Part shown: in pieces, positions 23,335-32,880 of the stretch | How positions within the stretch are numbered: position 1 is the stretch's first letter | Layout of the letters: every line of letters starts with the position of its first letter | Assembly (NCBI GenBank): GCA_018666135.1 | Contig: JABJAN010000028.1 | Span: forward strand, 1-33,629 | Origin: Alphaproteobacteria bacterium | GTDB taxonomy: Bacteria > Pseudomonadota > Alphaproteobacteria > Puniceispirillales > Puniceispirillaceae | Length of the DNA: 33,629 bases | Reading direction: 5' to 3' | The notes under the pieces: generated by a model | Databases searched by the model: none | Told to the model about the DNA's origin: nothing | Seen by the model: only the letters and a program-made list of their open reading frames with translations | Position numbers and translations under genes: made by a program

Positions 23335-24435
23335 TTACACGCTTAAAATTCGTGAAATTCGATTGCCATAGTGACGTTGAATAAGACCAGCAAGTTCCAA
23401 TTCTAACACGGCAGTCGACATATCCTGAGCAGAGACATGACACCAGTTAAGCAATTCGTCAATATCAATTGGTACATGAGATACTTTTTCCATGATGCAA
23501 ATACGTGCTGTTTCTGTCTGAATTTCATCATATTCTAAGTTTTGCCCTTCCATACTTAATTGAATTGGAGGCTTTGGTGTTCTTATTTCTGGCACTGATA
23601 ATAAAGAAACAATTTCATCCACGGATTGCACTAAATAGGCACCTTCTGAAATCAGTTTGTTACATCCTTGAGCCCGTGGGTCGAGAGGAGAACCAGGTAT
23701 AGCCATAACAGTTACCCCTTTATCTGCGGCTTGTGATGCGGTGATAAGAGAGCCTGATTTAAAGGCGGCTTCAACTACTAAACAGCCAATTGAGAGTGCA
23801 GCAATAATTCGATTGCGCTGTGGAAAAAATCGAGCAGCTGGCATTTGACCAAAAGGCATTTCAGAGAGCACTAGACCTGTTTCTTTGATTTTTAAGTAAA
23901 TATCCTTATTTTGAGAGGGATAGGCAATATTAATTCCATTTCCCAAGACAGCAATTGTGCCAAAATTTAAAGCACCTTCATGAGCCGATCTATCAATACC
24001 ACGTGCCATTCCTGAGACTACAACATATCCTAATTTCCCTATTTCAGAGGCAATTTTTTCAGCATATTTGCAGCTATTTATGGAGGCGTTTCGTGCGCCA
24101 ATGATGCTTAGCGTTGGTTTGCTAAGTAAATGAGAATGTCCCAGACAAGACAAGATAAAAGGGGAATCTTCAAATCTGCTTAAATATTCTGGATAATCAT
24201 CTGCTCCATAAGCAAGAAAAAACCCGCCAATGTTAGCCAGACTTGCAAATTCTTTTTCAGCTAAATCATATGTTGTAGGTATAATTTTTTTGCCACCACG
24301 CTTGGATAATTCAGGGATTGCCTCCAGAGCTTTACTGGCATTTCCGTATCGCCTAATTAATTGCCGACTTGTAATAGGACCAATGGTTGGGGTTCTAATA
24401 AGTCTAATCCTGTTGAGTAACTCTTTATGATCCAT
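23335..24435 (-). CDS. dprA: DNA-processing protein DprA
   Basis: DprA loads RecA on incoming single-stranded DNA during natural transformation; it is also kept in many species without known competence. The N-terminal SAM-like helices (LLNRIRLIRTPTIGPITSRQ) are followed by the Rossmann-like core. Key blocks are SIIGARNAS, VVSGMARGIDRSAHEGAL, AVLGNGINIAYPSQN, SEMPFGQMPAARFFPQRNRI and VVEAAFKSGSLITA. Near the C-terminus, PIDIDELLNWCHVSAQDMSTAVLELELAGLIQRH forms the winged-helix DML1-like domain. The 366 aa length is normal. The gene sits between plsY and topA in the same direction, as in many Alphaproteobacteria; the 85-bp gap upstream contains a 12-bp perfect palindrome. Confidence 0.96.
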   Translation of the reverse strand: MDHKELLNRIRLIRTPTIGPITSRQLIRRYGNASKALEAIPELSKRGGKKIIPTTYDLAEKEFASLANIGGFFLAYGADDYPEYLSRFEDSPFILSCLGHSHLLSKPTLSIIGARNASINSCKYAEKIASEIGKLGYVVVSGMARGIDRSAHEGALNFGTIAVLGNGINIAYPSQNKDIYLKIKETGLVLSEMPFGQMPAARFFPQRNRIIAALSIGCLVVEAAFKSGSLITASQAADKGVTVMAIPGSPLDPRAQGCNKLISEGAYLVQSVDEIVSLLSVPEIRTPKPPIQLSMEGQNLEYDEIQTETARICIMEKVSHVPIDIDELLNWCHVSAQDMSTAVLELELAGLIQRHYGNRISRILSV

Positions 24436-24463
24436 CTTAGAGTTTATATAATTTCAAGATTAA

Positions 24464-24475
24464 ATTTACGTAAAT
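24464..24475. promoter_or_regulatory. 12-bp perfect palindrome ahead of dprA
   Basis: ATTTACGTAAAT is self-complementary and lies about 30 bases before the dprA start. Two outer arms, ATTTCAA (24451-24457) and TTGAAAT (24477-24483), add a second, slightly off-centre dyad. It could be an operator or simply an AT-rich stem. Confidence 0.35.
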
Positions 24476-24520
24476 ATTGAAATATTACCTCTCTTAGGGG
24501 GGGCGGGCATATTGTCTTAC

Positions 24521-25129
24521 CTAATTTTCTTTCCTAAAGGATGGACTGAATGAAATTTTAGATTCTGACCCAGTAAATAATCTGATGATATTTTCGCGAT
24601 GTCTTATAAAACTTAATAAGCTGATGCCCAAAATTGCTATGGTAATGTCACTGGAAGCAAATATCGAAGCCGAAACAAGTGATGTGGTAAATCCAGATAA
24701 TGCGGCTAATGATGAGTAACGAGAGAGGCTAGCCATGATAAGCCATGTTATAATAAATGTAATACCTGAAATTGGGGATAATGCAGCTATCACTGCTAGT
24801 CCTGTTGCCACCCCTTTGCCGCCTTTAAATTTAAGCCAAATTGGGAAGCAATGTCCTAACACAGCACTTAATCCAACTAACCATAAATAGGCATCTGCAA
24901 GCAAAAGTCCAACGATAAAAATACTAAAGGCACCCTTTCCTGCATCAAGAATAAGGGTTGCCAATGCTAAGGATTTGCGTCCTGTTCTAAGCACATTTGT
25001 TGCTCCAATATTTCCAGAGCCAATGTTTCGGATATCACCTCCGCCCGACATTTTGGTCAACAAATACCCAAATGGTATGCTGCCCAAAAAATAGCCAATA
25101 ATTATTGAAATTAGGATGTCGCTAGTCAT
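24521..25129 (-). CDS. plsY: acyl-phosphate:glycerol-3-phosphate acyltransferase
   Basis: PlsY is an integral inner-membrane enzyme that acylates glycerol-3-phosphate at position 1 with acyl-phosphate, starting phospholipid synthesis. It has about five hydrophobic helices in 202 aa. The three family motifs are visible: IPFGYLLTK followed by GSGNIGATNVLR (motif 1), GHCFPIWLKFKGGKGVAT (motif 2, with the Gly-rich GGKG), and the SFIRHRENIIRLFTGSE block (motif 3). An ATG start at 25129 fits. The 75-bp upstream gap to pyrC and the 85-bp downstream gap to dprA are among the longer spaces in this unit; a G7 run lies at 24495-24501 just past the stop. Confidence 0.96.
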   Translation of the reverse strand: MTSDILISIIIGYFLGSIPFGYLLTKMSGGGDIRNIGSGNIGATNVLRTGRKSLALATLILDAGKGAFSIFIVGLLLADAYLWLVGLSAVLGHCFPIWLKFKGGKGVATGLAVIAALSPISGITFIITWLIMASLSRYSSLAALSGFTTSLVSASIFASSDITIAILGISLLSFIRHRENIIRLFTGSESKISFSPSFRKEN

Positions 25130-25204
25130 AAAATCACCTATTGTTCAAAAAACGGGTTATCCAATTAGCTTTTATAAAAAATAAAGAGGTTTGCCTTTTG
25201 CTAT

Positions 25205-26482
25205 TTATAGCATCACAGAAATGCCATGCACAAAACACCCAACAACCTTGCTATCTACCAGATAATGTTCAAAAGGAGTGATTTGCGATTGGGATAAGAA
25301 ATTTGTGCCTCGGATAACACTTGATGAAGACAAATTTATAATTGAGATGTTGGCAGTTTCACCACTAGCTAATTTTGGTGTTTCCAAGGAAAGAATGGAA
25401 GCAGGTGCTGTGCTTAGTGCAGTAACAATTCGCGTTAAAGAGATATCATTCGTATGATATAAGCTAAAAGCGAGGGGAAGTAGAGTTTCAATCCCAGACG
25501 CACCTGCTGTTGCTTGTCCGAAAGGAAGCATTTTTTTATCCATTTCAATCGGGTGATGGTCAGAGGTAATGCTATCAATTGTTCCATCTTTAATTGCATC
25601 TATAATCGCCAATCTATCTTCTTCGCTTCGCAAAGGCGGGTTGAGCTTAAAGGCAGTATTATAATCAGCAGTTGCTTTGTCATTTAACAAGAAATATGCA
25701 GGAGAGGTGTCTGCAGTCACAGATAGTCCAGCTTTTTTTGCTCTGCGCAGCGCTTCTACCGATGATGCGGTAGATATATGGGCAGCATGATATCTGCAGC
25801 CAGTGATAGATGCAAGATTGAGGTCACGTTCAAGCATAATCGTTTCTGCAATTGCAGGAGAGCCTAATAATCCAAGCCGTGTAGCTGTTTCACTTTCATT
25901 CATATCAGTGTCTTTGTCTAGATAGGCATCACTGCAATGATGAATAACTGGTTTATCAAGCATTTTTGAATAAATCATGATACGGCGCATGAGCAGAGAA
26001 TCTTGAACGCTCACTACCCCATTTGCAAAACCAATAGCACCTGCTTTTGCCATCATTCCTAATTCTGCCATTTGTTGATTATTTAGTGACTGAGTCATTG
26101 CACCATATAAATGCAATAAGGCGCCGTGGGTGCTTGATGCACGTAATCTAAGAGAATCTATCATTACAGCAGAATCAATAACTGGGGTTGTTGCAGGTAA
26201 GCTTACAATCTGTGAAATACCAGCATTTCCTGCAGCAGCAAGTAATTCAGATAAAGATTCTAAATGCTCAGCACCAGGATCTGCAGATTGCACGCGCATA
26301 TCAATTGCACCAGGCATAATCAAGCAGCCACTGCAATCAATAACCTGGTCAATCTTATCCTCAGGTGGTAAATCCTTCTCAACAGAACTAATGACTGAAT
26401 TTTCAAAAAGGATATGTCCAACCATATCTAGTTTATCTGATGGGCTGATAATGCGGCCATTTTTCAGAAGTGTCTTGCTCAT
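25205..26482 (-). CDS. pyrC: dihydroorotase-like protein missing the HxH metal ligands (PyrC', likely non-catalytic)
   Basis: This is an amidohydrolase-superfamily protein of 425 aa, beside pyrB. In active dihydroorotase the first strand ends D-x-H-x-H; here it reads [14 protein letters not shown], so Asp61 stays but the two His are Arg63 and Gln65. Later ligands partly remain ([29 protein letters not shown]). Other group features ([34 protein letters not shown]) are intact, so this is not a decayed gene. Comparable proteins next to pyrB in other Alphaproteobacteria share the loss (recollection of the family), resembling PyrX-type partners that stabilise aspartate transcarbamoylase. A catalytic dihydroorotase should then be encoded elsewhere. 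It overlaps the pyrB stop by four bases. Confidence 0.85.
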   Translation of the reverse strand: MSKTLLKNGRIISPSDKLDMVGHILFENSVISSVEKDLPPEDKIDQVIDCSGCLIMPGAIDMRVQSADPGAEHLESLSELLAAAGNAGISQIVSLPATTPVIDSAVMIDSLRLRASSTHGALLHLYGAMTQSLNNQQMAELGMMAKAGAIGFANGVVSVQDSLLMRRIMIYSKMLDKPVIHHCSDAYLDKDTDMNESETATRLGLLGSPAIAETIMLERDLNLASITGCRYHAAHISTASSVEALRRAKKAGLSVTADTSPAYFLLNDKATADYNTAFKLNPPLRSEEDRLAIIDAIKDGTIDSITSDHHPIEMDKKMLPFGQATAGASGIETLLPLAFSLYHTNDISLTRIVTALSTAPASILSLETPKLASGETANISIINLSSSSVIRGTNFLSQSQITPFEHYLVDSKVVGCFVHGISVML

Positions 26483-27456
26483 ATACGCACCCTTGTGCTT
26501 GCTCCTGCAATTGCTTCAAGGCAGGCCATGCGTGTTGCAACACCTAACTCAACTTGAGTGCGTATGAGGCTTTTGCTATTATCATCTGCGATTTTTGAAT
26601 CAATTTCTACGCCTCTATTCATTGGACCTGGATGCATTATAAAAGCGTTAGGAGCGGCTTTTTGAAGCTTACGTGTATCAAGTCCAAAAAAATGGAAATA
26701 TTCGTGCTGGCTTGGTGTCTCTCTTCCTTCCATGCGTTCTGTTTGCAGGCGTAGCATCATAATAATATCGCATCCAGAAATGCCTTGTTCCATATCTGTA
26801 TAAACAGGAACGCCCATTTCTGAAAAATAAGGAGATACAAGAGTGGCAGGGCTAACAAATCTAACATCAGCACCAAGTGCAGATAACAGATACAAGTTTG
26901 ACCTGGCGACTCTACTATTATCAATATCACCGCAAATGGCAATTTTAAGCCCAGCTATCTTGCCAAGGCTGCGTTTTATCGTTAGCGCATCAAGCAGGGC
27001 TTGGGTTGGGTGTTCATGTCTGCCATCACCCGCATTTATCACCGCGGCATCAACATGCTGGCTAAGTAATAATGGCGCGCCAGACGCATGATGTCTAGCA
27101 ACAAGGATATCAGGCCGCATAGCATTTAATGTTGTTGCTGTATCAATAAGGGTCTCCCCTTTTTTCACGGATGAGCTGTTTACAGAAATATTCAGCACAG
27201 AAGCGCCAAGACGTTTGGCAGCCAGTTCAAAAGATACGCGGGTTCTGGTAGAATTTTCAAAGAACATATTTAAAACGGTGATATTTGCCAATACATCCGC
27301 AAATAACGTCTTAGGTCTGTCAGCAAAAAAATGTGCGCGTTCAAGCAAGGCGTTGATTTCAGGTATAGGCATGCCTTGAATACCCAATAGATGCTTATTG
27401 CTTAGCATTGCCGCAGGCGGGGGGGTATCATTCGCTATTTTTGTATCTCTAGTCAT
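26479..27456 (-). CDS. pyrB: aspartate carbamoyltransferase catalytic subunit
   Basis: PyrB joins carbamoyl phosphate and aspartate, the committed step of pyrimidine synthesis. The carbamoyl-phosphate loop STRTR is at residues 69-73 inside [20 protein letters not shown]; the [13 protein letters not shown] loop, ARHHASGAP and [14 protein letters not shown] follow, as do [16 protein letters not shown] and the terminal [13 protein letters not shown]. The 325 aa length is normal, with a somewhat extended polar N-terminus before LLGIQGM. It is translationally coupled to the pyrC-like gene by a four-base overlap, consistent with a physical complex of the two products. ruvX lies 29 bases upstream. 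Confidence 0.97.
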   Translation of the reverse strand: MTRDTKIANDTPPPAAMLSNKHLLGIQGMPIPEINALLERAHFFADRPKTLFADVLANITVLNMFFENSTRTRVSFELAAKRLGASVLNISVNSSSVKKGETLIDTATTLNAMRPDILVARHHASGAPLLLSQHVDAAVINAGDGRHEHPTQALLDALTIKRSLGKIAGLKIAICGDIDNSRVARSNLYLLSALGADVRFVSPATLVSPYFSEMGVPVYTDMEQGISGCDIIMMLRLQTERMEGRETPSQHEYFHFFGLDTRKLQKAAPNAFIMHPGPMNRGVEIDSKIADDNSKSLIRTQVELGVATRMACLEAIAGASTRVRI

Positions 27457-27485
27457 CGAGATGAAGTATATACACGCTAAATTAA

Positions 27486-27983
27486 CTATTCGTCTAGATT
27501 CTTTATATTTTTATTCAATTGGGCTTGTTGATACTGATCAAACGCAGATTGCAATATCCAGCTAGCAGCTAATGCATCTCTTCGCAAATGACGTTTTTTA
27601 CGCGTGAGATCTGCTGCAATCATGCTTCTTTCAACAGCTTGTGTTGATAATCTTTCATCCTGAAAAACCACTGGTAAATCTTTGATGCGTAATAGAGCAT
27701 GGGTAAAATCTCTTACAGAATCGCACGCAGGTCCGCTATCCCCATTCATTAATAAGGGCCAGCCAATAATTAATCCTGTTGCATTTAGCATTTCCATCTC
27801 TGCAAATAAATCTGCCATGTCTGTTGAAAATTTCTGGCGCCAAATTATTCGATGTGGAGAGGCAATTTTATGGCTAGGGTCTCCAAGCGCAACACCAATA
27901 GTTTTTTTACCTACATCTAGCCCGACAAGGCGCTCGCCTTGATTAATCTGGGCAATTAAATCATCTATGTTGCAGATTGTCAT
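27486..27983 (-). CDS. ruvX: Holliday junction resolvase-like RuvX/YqgF
   Basis: This is an RNase H-fold nuclease family protein implicated in 16S rRNA 5' maturation and in Holliday-junction processing. It begins [20 protein letters not shown], whose Asp is the first metal ligand, contains [19 protein letters not shown] in the middle and [18 protein letters not shown] with the catalytic Glu, and ends near [12 protein letters not shown], whose Asp completes the site. The 165 aa is typical. It is the first gene of the long minus-strand run ruvX-pyrB-pyrC-plsY-dprA-topA, divergent from gatC across 60 bp. Divergence of ruvX/pyrB from gatCAB is common in Alphaproteobacteria. Confidence 0.93.
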   Translation of the reverse strand: MTICNIDDLIAQINQGERLVGLDVGKKTIGVALGDPSHKIASPHRIIWRQKFSTDMADLFAEMEMLNATGLIIGWPLLMNGDSGPACDSVRDFTHALLRIKDLPVVFQDERLSTQAVERSMIAADLTRKKRHLRRDALAASWILQSAFDQYQQAQLNKNIKNLDE

Positions 27984-28005
27984 AAGCCGTGTTACCGTCT
28001 ATCGT
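27977..28005 (+). promoter_or_regulatory. possible gatCAB promoter
   Basis: TTGTCA (27977-27982) and TATCGT (28000-28005) are 17 bases apart, five and four matches to the sigma70 consensus. The -35 overlaps the start of divergent ruvX. The leader to gatC would be about 30 nt. Confidence 0.35.
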
Positions 28006-28043
28006 TTATAAATCCAAGCATAACGAAAATCGGAAATTTCACA

Positions 28044-28331
28044 ATGACTGTTGATAAAAATGCAGTAAAGAAAATCGCGCGTCTTGCAAGAATACAGGTG
28101 TCTGATGAAAAAGCTGAGTTGTTATCTGCAGACCTTGGTAACATCCTTAATTGGATAGAACAATTAGAGGAAGTGGATACAACAGGTGTTGAACCGCTAG
28201 CAAGCGTAAATGAGCATGCATTACCATGGCGCGAAGATATAGTCACAGATGGTAATATTACCGAGCAGGTTCTAAAAAACTCACCAGAAGTAGCAGGTGA
28301 TTTTTTTGTCGTTCCAAAAGTTGTAGAATAG
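28044..28331 (+). CDS. gatC: Asp-tRNA(Asn)/Glu-tRNA(Gln) amidotransferase subunit C
   Basis: GatC is the small stabilising subunit that wraps around GatA and GatB in the GatCAB amidotransferase. The 95-aa sequence begins TVDKNAVKKIARLARIQVSD, continues with the helix NILNWIEQLEEVDTTGVEPL, and ends FFVVPKVVE, the canonical C-terminal VP.V.E anchor. CGGAAA lies eight bases before ATG 28044. gatA starts 27 bases after the stop. The presence of GatCAB indicates indirect synthesis of Gln-tRNA and/or Asn-tRNA by transamidation of misacylated tRNA, the normal state in Alphaproteobacteria. Confidence 0.96.
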   Translation: MTVDKNAVKKIARLARIQVSDEKAELLSADLGNILNWIEQLEEVDTTGVEPLASVNEHALPWREDIVTDGNITEQVLKNSPEVAGDFFVVPKVVE

Positions 28332-28358
28332 AATTTATCAAAACGATAAGGGATTTTT

Positions 28359-29840
28359 ATGTCAGATTTATTGAAAATGACGGCAGCTCAAGCTTTGTCT
28401 TCTCTATCAAAAAAACAAATATCGTCTGTTGAATTAACAACTGCCTATATTGAAGCGATGGAAGCAACGCATGAGCTAAATAACTATGTTACCTCTACCA
28501 CAGAGCTTGCAAAACAAATGGCTTTAGACGCAGATAAAGCGCGCGCTGACGGAAACGCTGGCAGATTAGCAGGATTGCCAATTGGGGTTAAAGATTTATT
28601 TTGCACAAAAAATGTGATGACCACGGCATGTTCTTCTATATTAAACGGGTTTGTTCCAACCTATGAAAGCACGGTAACTTCCAGATTGTGGGAATCTGGT
28701 GGCGTCATGCTTGGTAAATTAAATTGTGATGAATTTGCCATGGGCTCCTCCAACGAAACAAGCGTTTTTGGTCCTGCTATTAATCCTTGGAGTGCGAGGG
28801 ACGGTGAGGCGCTATCTGCTGGGGGTTCGTCTGGTGGGTCTGCATCTGCTGTTGCGGCTGGGGCTGCTTTGATGAGTGTTGGTACAGATACAGGTGGCTC
28901 AATAAGACAGCCTGCTGCGTTTTGCGGAGTGGTAGGGCTTAAGCCAACTTATGGGCGCTGTTCTAGGTGGGGAGTGGTTGCTTTTGCATCTTCTCTTGAC
29001 CAAGCAGGCCCTTTTACACGTGATGTTGAGGATTCAGCTCTTATTTTCTCGGTCATGGCAGGTCATGATGCAAAAGATTCTACCTCTGCCTCGATGAGTG
29101 TCCCTGATTTCTCTGAAGCGATTAATTCTGGTGTAGAAGGAATGCGCATTGGTATCCCTGGCGAGTATCAAATGGATGAGATGGATAACGAAATATCCGA
29201 TTTATGGCGGCAAGGGCGAAAATGGCTAGAACAGGCAGGGGCTACGATGGTTGATATTAGCCTTCCGCACACCAAATATGCGCTTGCGTGTTATTACATT
29301 ATCGCACCAGCAGAAGCATCTTCAAATCTTGCGCGTTATGATGGGGTACGATACGGAAATAGAATAGAGGCAGAAACACTTGATTTAATGTATGAAGCAA
29401 CCCGTGCTTCTGGATTTGGAGAGGAAGTTCAACGCCGTATTTTAATAGGAACTTATGCGTTATCTGCAGGCTATTATGATGCCTATTACTTAAAAGCGCA
29501 GCAGGTAAGACGCCTCATTAAACAGGATTTTGATACTGCATTTTCTGACGTAGATGCGATTTTAACGCCAACCACACCTTCTGCTGCTTTCTCTCTTGGG
29601 AAGCCTGTAACAGACCCGATAACGATGTATTTAAATGACGTATTTACAGTACCTGCTAACCTTGCTGGTCTGCCTGGAATATCTGTTCCTGCAGGATTAT
29701 CAAAGCAAGGGCTTCCGCTTGGCTTGCAGGTACTAGCAGCACCATTTAGAGAGGATAGATTGTTCTCAGTTGCAAGAACGATTGAATTACAGGCGCAATT
29801 TTCATTAGCGCCAGCACGTGCCGCAGGAGAACTACAATGA
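28359..29840 (+). CDS. gatA: Asp-tRNA(Asn)/Glu-tRNA(Gln) amidotransferase subunit A
   Basis: GatA is the glutaminase subunit: it frees ammonia from glutamine and passes it to GatB. The amidase-signature catalytic triad is readable: Lys78 in LPIGVKDLF, the cis-Ser at 157 in [12 protein letters not shown], and the nucleophile Ser181 in [16 protein letters not shown], followed by [13 protein letters not shown]. The C-terminal [18 protein letters not shown] block is also typical. The 493 aa length matches the family. A ribosome-site-like AAGGGA sits just before ATG 28359. The gene overlaps gatB by four bases (ATGA), so GatA and GatB should be made in equal amounts. Confidence 0.98.
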   Translation: MSDLLKMTAAQALSSLSKKQISSVELTTAYIEAMEATHELNNYVTSTTELAKQMALDADKARADGNAGRLAGLPIGVKDLFCTKNVMTTACSSILNGFVPTYESTVTSRLWESGGVMLGKLNCDEFAMGSSNETSVFGPAINPWSARDGEALSAGGSSGGSASAVAAGAALMSVGTDTGGSIRQPAAFCGVVGLKPTYGRCSRWGVVAFASSLDQAGPFTRDVEDSALIFSVMAGHDAKDSTSASMSVPDFSEAINSGVEGMRIGIPGEYQMDEMDNEISDLWRQGRKWLEQAGATMVDISLPHTKYALACYYIIAPAEASSNLARYDGVRYGNRIEAETLDLMYEATRASGFGEEVQRRILIGTYALSAGYYDAYYLKAQQVRRLIKQDFDTAFSDVDAILTPTTPSAAFSLGKPVTDPITMYLNDVFTVPANLAGLPGISVPAGLSKQGLPLGLQVLAAPFREDRLFSVARTIELQAQFSLAPARAAGELQ

Positions 29841-31291
29841 GTGCATTCGTACAAGGAAGAACAGGCGATTGGGAAATTGTAATTGGTATGGAAGTGCACG
29901 CACAAGTCGTATCAAATTCTAAATTATTTTCAGGTTCTTCTGCCGTTTTTGGCGCAAGTCCAAATTACCATGTGTCACTTGTTGATGCAGCCATGCCAGG
30001 TATGCTGCCAGTTATTAATACAGAATGTATCCGCCAAGCGGTGATTACAGGGCTTGGGCTTAATGCACAAATAAATAAATATAGTGTATTTGATAGAAAA
30101 AATTATTTCTACGCAGATCTGCCTCAAGGATATCAAATTAGTCAGTTCAAACATCCCATAGTTGGTGAAGGGGAAGTTCAAATTGAATTGGCAGATGCAA
30201 GCACTCACATTATTGGCATTGAGCGTTTGCACCTAGAACAGGATGCAGGTAAATCACTTCATGATCAGCATCCCTCAAAAAGCTATATTGATCTAAATCG
30301 TTCTGGCGTTGCTTTGATGGAGATTGTATCCAAACCTGAAATGCATTCAGCAGAGCAGGCAGCTGCTTATATTAAAAAGCTACGATCAATTCTTCGATAT
30401 CTTGGAACCTGTGACGGTAATATGGAGGAGGGCTCTTTGCGGGCTGATGTGAATGTATCAGTGCGAAAGCCAGGAGAGCCGCTTGGCACCAGAACTGAAA
30501 CTAAAAATCTAAACTCGGTTCGATTTATTATGCAAACAATTGACTATGAAGTGCAAAGACAGATTGAGCTTATTGAAGATGGCGGAGTGGTCGTGCAGGA
30601 AACACGGTTATTTGACACCACCACTGGCATGACACGAACAATGCGAGGTAAAGAAGATGCGCATGATTATCGTTATTTCCCAGATCCTGATTTATTACCA
30701 TTGAAATTTGATGATGCATTTATTGCTGATCTTAAAAAAGATATGCCAGAGCTGCCAGACCAAATAAAAAGCAGAATGGTTCAAGAATATGGCTTATCTT
30801 CTTATGATGCAAATGTGTTAACTGAAGAAAAAGAAACAGCCGCTTTTTATGAGCTAGCAAGTGATGGCCGGGATAGAAAATTAACAGCCAACTGGATGAG
30901 TGTTGAATTATTTGGGGCCCTTAACAAAGCTGGATTGGAATTATCTTCAAGCCCTGTTAGTCCAATGCAGCTTGGTGATTTAGTAGACCTTATATCTGAT
31001 GGCAGCATTTCAGGTAAAATTGCAAAAGAAGTTTTTGCAGATATGTTTGAAACTGGCAAAAATGCAAAACAGATTGTAGAAGAAAAAGGGCTAAAACAAG
31101 TCTCAGATGAAGGCTCAATTATCACTATGATAGATGATGTTATGGCATCTAATCAGGATAAGGTAGATGAATATCGTAGCGGTAAGGAAAAATTATTTGG
31201 GTTTTTTGTTGGTCAGGTAATGAAAGCCTCACAAGGTCAGGCAAACCCTGGAATGGTAAACCAAATTTTAAAAGAGAAACTAAAAGGTTAA
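29837..31291 (+). CDS. gatB: Asp-tRNA(Asn)/Glu-tRNA(Gln) amidotransferase subunit B
   Basis: GatB holds the misacylated tRNA, activates the acyl group with ATP and aminates it. The N-terminal kinase-like cradle begins [53 protein letters not shown] and [15 protein letters not shown] follow, as do [17 protein letters not shown] and KNLNSVRFI, all GatB signatures. The last 150 or so residues are the helical YqeY-like tail domain that contacts the tRNA elbow, ending at [15 protein letters not shown]. The 484 aa length is standard. It ends the gatCAB operon and its stop overlaps the convergent LysR-family gene by four bases. Confidence 0.98.
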   Translation: MSAFVQGRTGDWEIVIGMEVHAQVVSNSKLFSGSSAVFGASPNYHVSLVDAAMPGMLPVINTECIRQAVITGLGLNAQINKYSVFDRKNYFYADLPQGYQISQFKHPIVGEGEVQIELADASTHIIGIERLHLEQDAGKSLHDQHPSKSYIDLNRSGVALMEIVSKPEMHSAEQAAAYIKKLRSILRYLGTCDGNMEEGSLRADVNVSVRKPGEPLGTRTETKNLNSVRFIMQTIDYEVQRQIELIEDGGVVVQETRLFDTTTGMTRTMRGKEDAHDYRYFPDPDLLPLKFDDAFIADLKKDMPELPDQIKSRMVQEYGLSSYDANVLTEEKETAAFYELASDGRDRKLTANWMSVELFGALNKAGLELSSSPVSPMQLGDLVDLISDGSISGKIAKEVFADMFETGKNAKQIVEEKGLKQVSDEGSIITMIDDVMASNQDKVDEYRSGKEKLFGFFVGQVMKASQGQANPGMVNQILKEKLKG

Positions 31292-32235
31292 AGGGCTGCC
31301 CTCAGAGCCGCTTCAGAAGTGCCATCATGCTGGTCCCAATAAGGGGTGGGAGAATATAACCCTTGTAAAAATGTCGTTAGCAGCATTATGCGTTTATAAC
31401 GATGATTTTTTGATCTGAAAGTCGCATGAATAGGTTCATCTTCACTTACTAACTCATCAAGCAGAGGGACAAGATGTTTGTTATGTATATGTTTGCCAGT
31501 CACATAAGTAGGAAGCATTGAAATTCCTCCATTATTCAGCACTGCCCTTAAAATAGCATCTCCTGAATCCATTCTTACTGAACCATTTGCAAGAAAGGCA
31601 TTCATGTTTCCACTTTCGGTTCGGAAATGCCAATTATTGTGAGGATGTCCATATTCTAAAGTTAATAGGCGGTGTTTTTGTAAATCTGAAACAGTAGTAG
31701 GTGCTCCATTTTCTTTTATGTAATCACTACTAGCAACAAGCCGCCTTGTATTTGGTGCAAGCATTATCGTTGTCAGACCATCTGTGGTGTTCATTTCAGA
31801 AATACGAATATGTAAATCAATAGCTGTATGACTAGGCGATATTGAATAATCAGTTGTGCTTAAATCAATCGATAATTTTGGATATTTTTTTAGGAAATAA
31901 GGAATGTGAGGCGCGATGTGGCGATGCGCAAAAGCAGGCGGAGAACTGACTTTCAAAACGCCTTTCACTTCTCCTGTTGCATCCGTGATCTCGGCTTCTG
32001 CCTCGTCAATTTCCGATAAAATATGGCGACATCGAACTAGGTAATCAGCCCCAACTTCAGTCAATGATACTCTTCTTGTGGTGCGTTCAACGAGTTGAGC
32101 GCCAAGTCGGGATTCTAAACCAGCAAGATGTTTAGATATGGCAGATGGCGGCATTACGAGCATATCCGCTGCTGCTCTAAATGAATGCTCACTAGCGATA
32201 ACGGTGAAAACACGCATTGAGGTAATTAAATCCAT
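31288..32235 (-). CDS. LysR-family transcriptional regulator
   Basis: This is a 315-aa LysR-type regulator. The N-terminal winged helix-turn-helix is clear ([20 protein letters not shown], then [20 protein letters not shown], then [15 protein letters not shown]), followed by a linker helix and a periplasmic-binding-like effector domain from about residue 88 ([20 protein letters not shown] onward). The effector is unknown. ATG 32235 is preferred to TTG 32247 because GGGAG lies five bases before it. LysR proteins often control a divergent neighbour; here the divergent neighbour is tRNA-Ser and then truncated genes, so its original target may have been lost or moved. No clear T-N11-A box stands out in the 229-bp upstream region. 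Confidence 0.9.
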   Translation of the reverse strand: MDLITSMRVFTVIASEHSFRAAADMLVMPPSAISKHLAGLESRLGAQLVERTTRRVSLTEVGADYLVRCRHILSEIDEAEAEITDATGEVKGVLKVSSPPAFAHRHIAPHIPYFLKKYPKLSIDLSTTDYSISPSHTAIDLHIRISEMNTTDGLTTIMLAPNTRRLVASSDYIKENGAPTTVSDLQKHRLLTLEYGHPHNNWHFRTESGNMNAFLANGSVRMDSGDAILRAVLNNGGISMLPTYVTGKHIHNKHLVPLLDELVSEDEPIHATFRSKNHRYKRIMLLTTFLQGLYSPTPYWDQHDGTSEAALRAAL

Positions 32236-32240
32236 AACAT

Positions 32241-32245
32241 CTCCC
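32241..32245 (-). promoter_or_regulatory. ribosome binding site that fixes the LysR start
   Basis: GGGAG on the minus strand lies five bases before ATG 32235 and overlaps the competing TTG 32247 start region, which favours the shorter protein. Confidence 0.6.
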
Positions 32246-32388
32246 AAAAATCATTAATCACAACAAAGTAATTATGTTTAAATCAGAAACAATCAGCAGG
32301 CAAGGTTCATATATATAAAAAATCAGAGATATCATCCAATGATTAGTAAACTTATTTTAAATTTCTTTAGCGTAGTTGATTGAATGAA

Positions 32389-32416
32389 TTGACAGGTAAT
32401 TCTTAAGTGATTAAAT
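32389..32416 (+). promoter_or_regulatory. probable tRNA-Ser promoter
   Basis: A consensus -35 TTGACA (32389-32394) is followed after 16 bases by TTAAAT (32411-32416), a moderate -10. The tRNA begins about 48 bases later, leaving a short leader for RNase P removal. Confidence 0.45.
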
Positions 32417-32464
32417 GAAAGGTACAAACGCCGTGCCGTATTATGGACTTCATCTATTTTTTGC

Positions 32465-32556
32465 GGAGGGGTGGCCGAGTGGCTGAAGGCGGCGGTTTGC
32501 TAAATCGTTGAAGGAGGAAACTCCTTCCGGGGGTTCGAATCCCTTCCCCTCCGCCA
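32465..32556 (+). tRNA. tRNA-Ser (anticodon GCU)
   Basis: The 92-nt sequence folds as a class II tRNA. The acceptor stem is GGAGGGG with CCCCTCC, discriminator G and an encoded CCA end. The D arm contains TGGCCGAGTGGCTGAAGGC, and the anticodon loop TTGCTAA gives GCU, reading AGC and AGU. A long variable arm AAGGAG-GAAA-CTCCTT is diagnostic of Ser, Leu or Tyr. The T loop is TTCGAAT with the stem GGGGG/CCCTT (two wobble pairs). The anticodon stem also has two G-U pairs. A T-rich run (32557-32568) follows and may end transcription. tRNA-Ser genes are frequent integration sites, and the DNA to the right shows signs of rearrangement. Confidence 0.96.
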
Positions 32557-32665
32557 TTTTTTCTTTTTATAAAAAATCATATATTTGTCTGAAAAAGGTT
32601 CAAAAAAAATCTTTAATTTTTTTCGATGCCCTTAAAATGAGGTTTGTGTCCATAAAGGGTGCGTC

Positions 32666-32880
32666 CTACATATCGATCGATAAACGAGTATTGCCTGCGA
32701 TGACAAATGATGCTTTTTCAAAAGATGGTGATCTAAGAAATGCTTTTGCATTATTACTAAACCCATAGGGTTCGCTCGGAATGCCGAAGAAATTTTTATC
32801 TAGTTTATTATTGAAATTTACATCAAGATAAACGCCAATAGCATAAATGCCATCTGGTAATTCAAAACTATAGGCAACCC
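32666..32880 (-). pseudogene. DUF2141 protein, C-terminal fragment (5' end lost)
   Basis: The minus strand here encodes [20 protein letters not shown], then NFNNKLDKNFFGIPSEPYGF, SNNAKAFLRSPSFEKASFVI and a TAG stop. This is the C-terminal two thirds of a DUF2141 domain, whose hallmark is pGxYA...hDxNxNgkLDxnfxGiPxEgyGFSNNa. Complete members have a signal peptide and about 30 more domain residues, all missing. An open frame continues to an ATG at 32941, but those 21 extra residues are antisense to the dehydratase remnant and do not look like the family. Upstream of that ATG the frame is closed. The homology therefore stops abruptly around 32,876. I treat it as a broken gene; a short translated product cannot be excluded. 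Confidence 0.72.

Noticed and set aside
32508-32768. 86-codon plus-strand open frame starting inside tRNA-Ser
   Set aside because: It begins within the tRNA variable arm and runs antisense to the DUF2141 fragment; no family resemblance.
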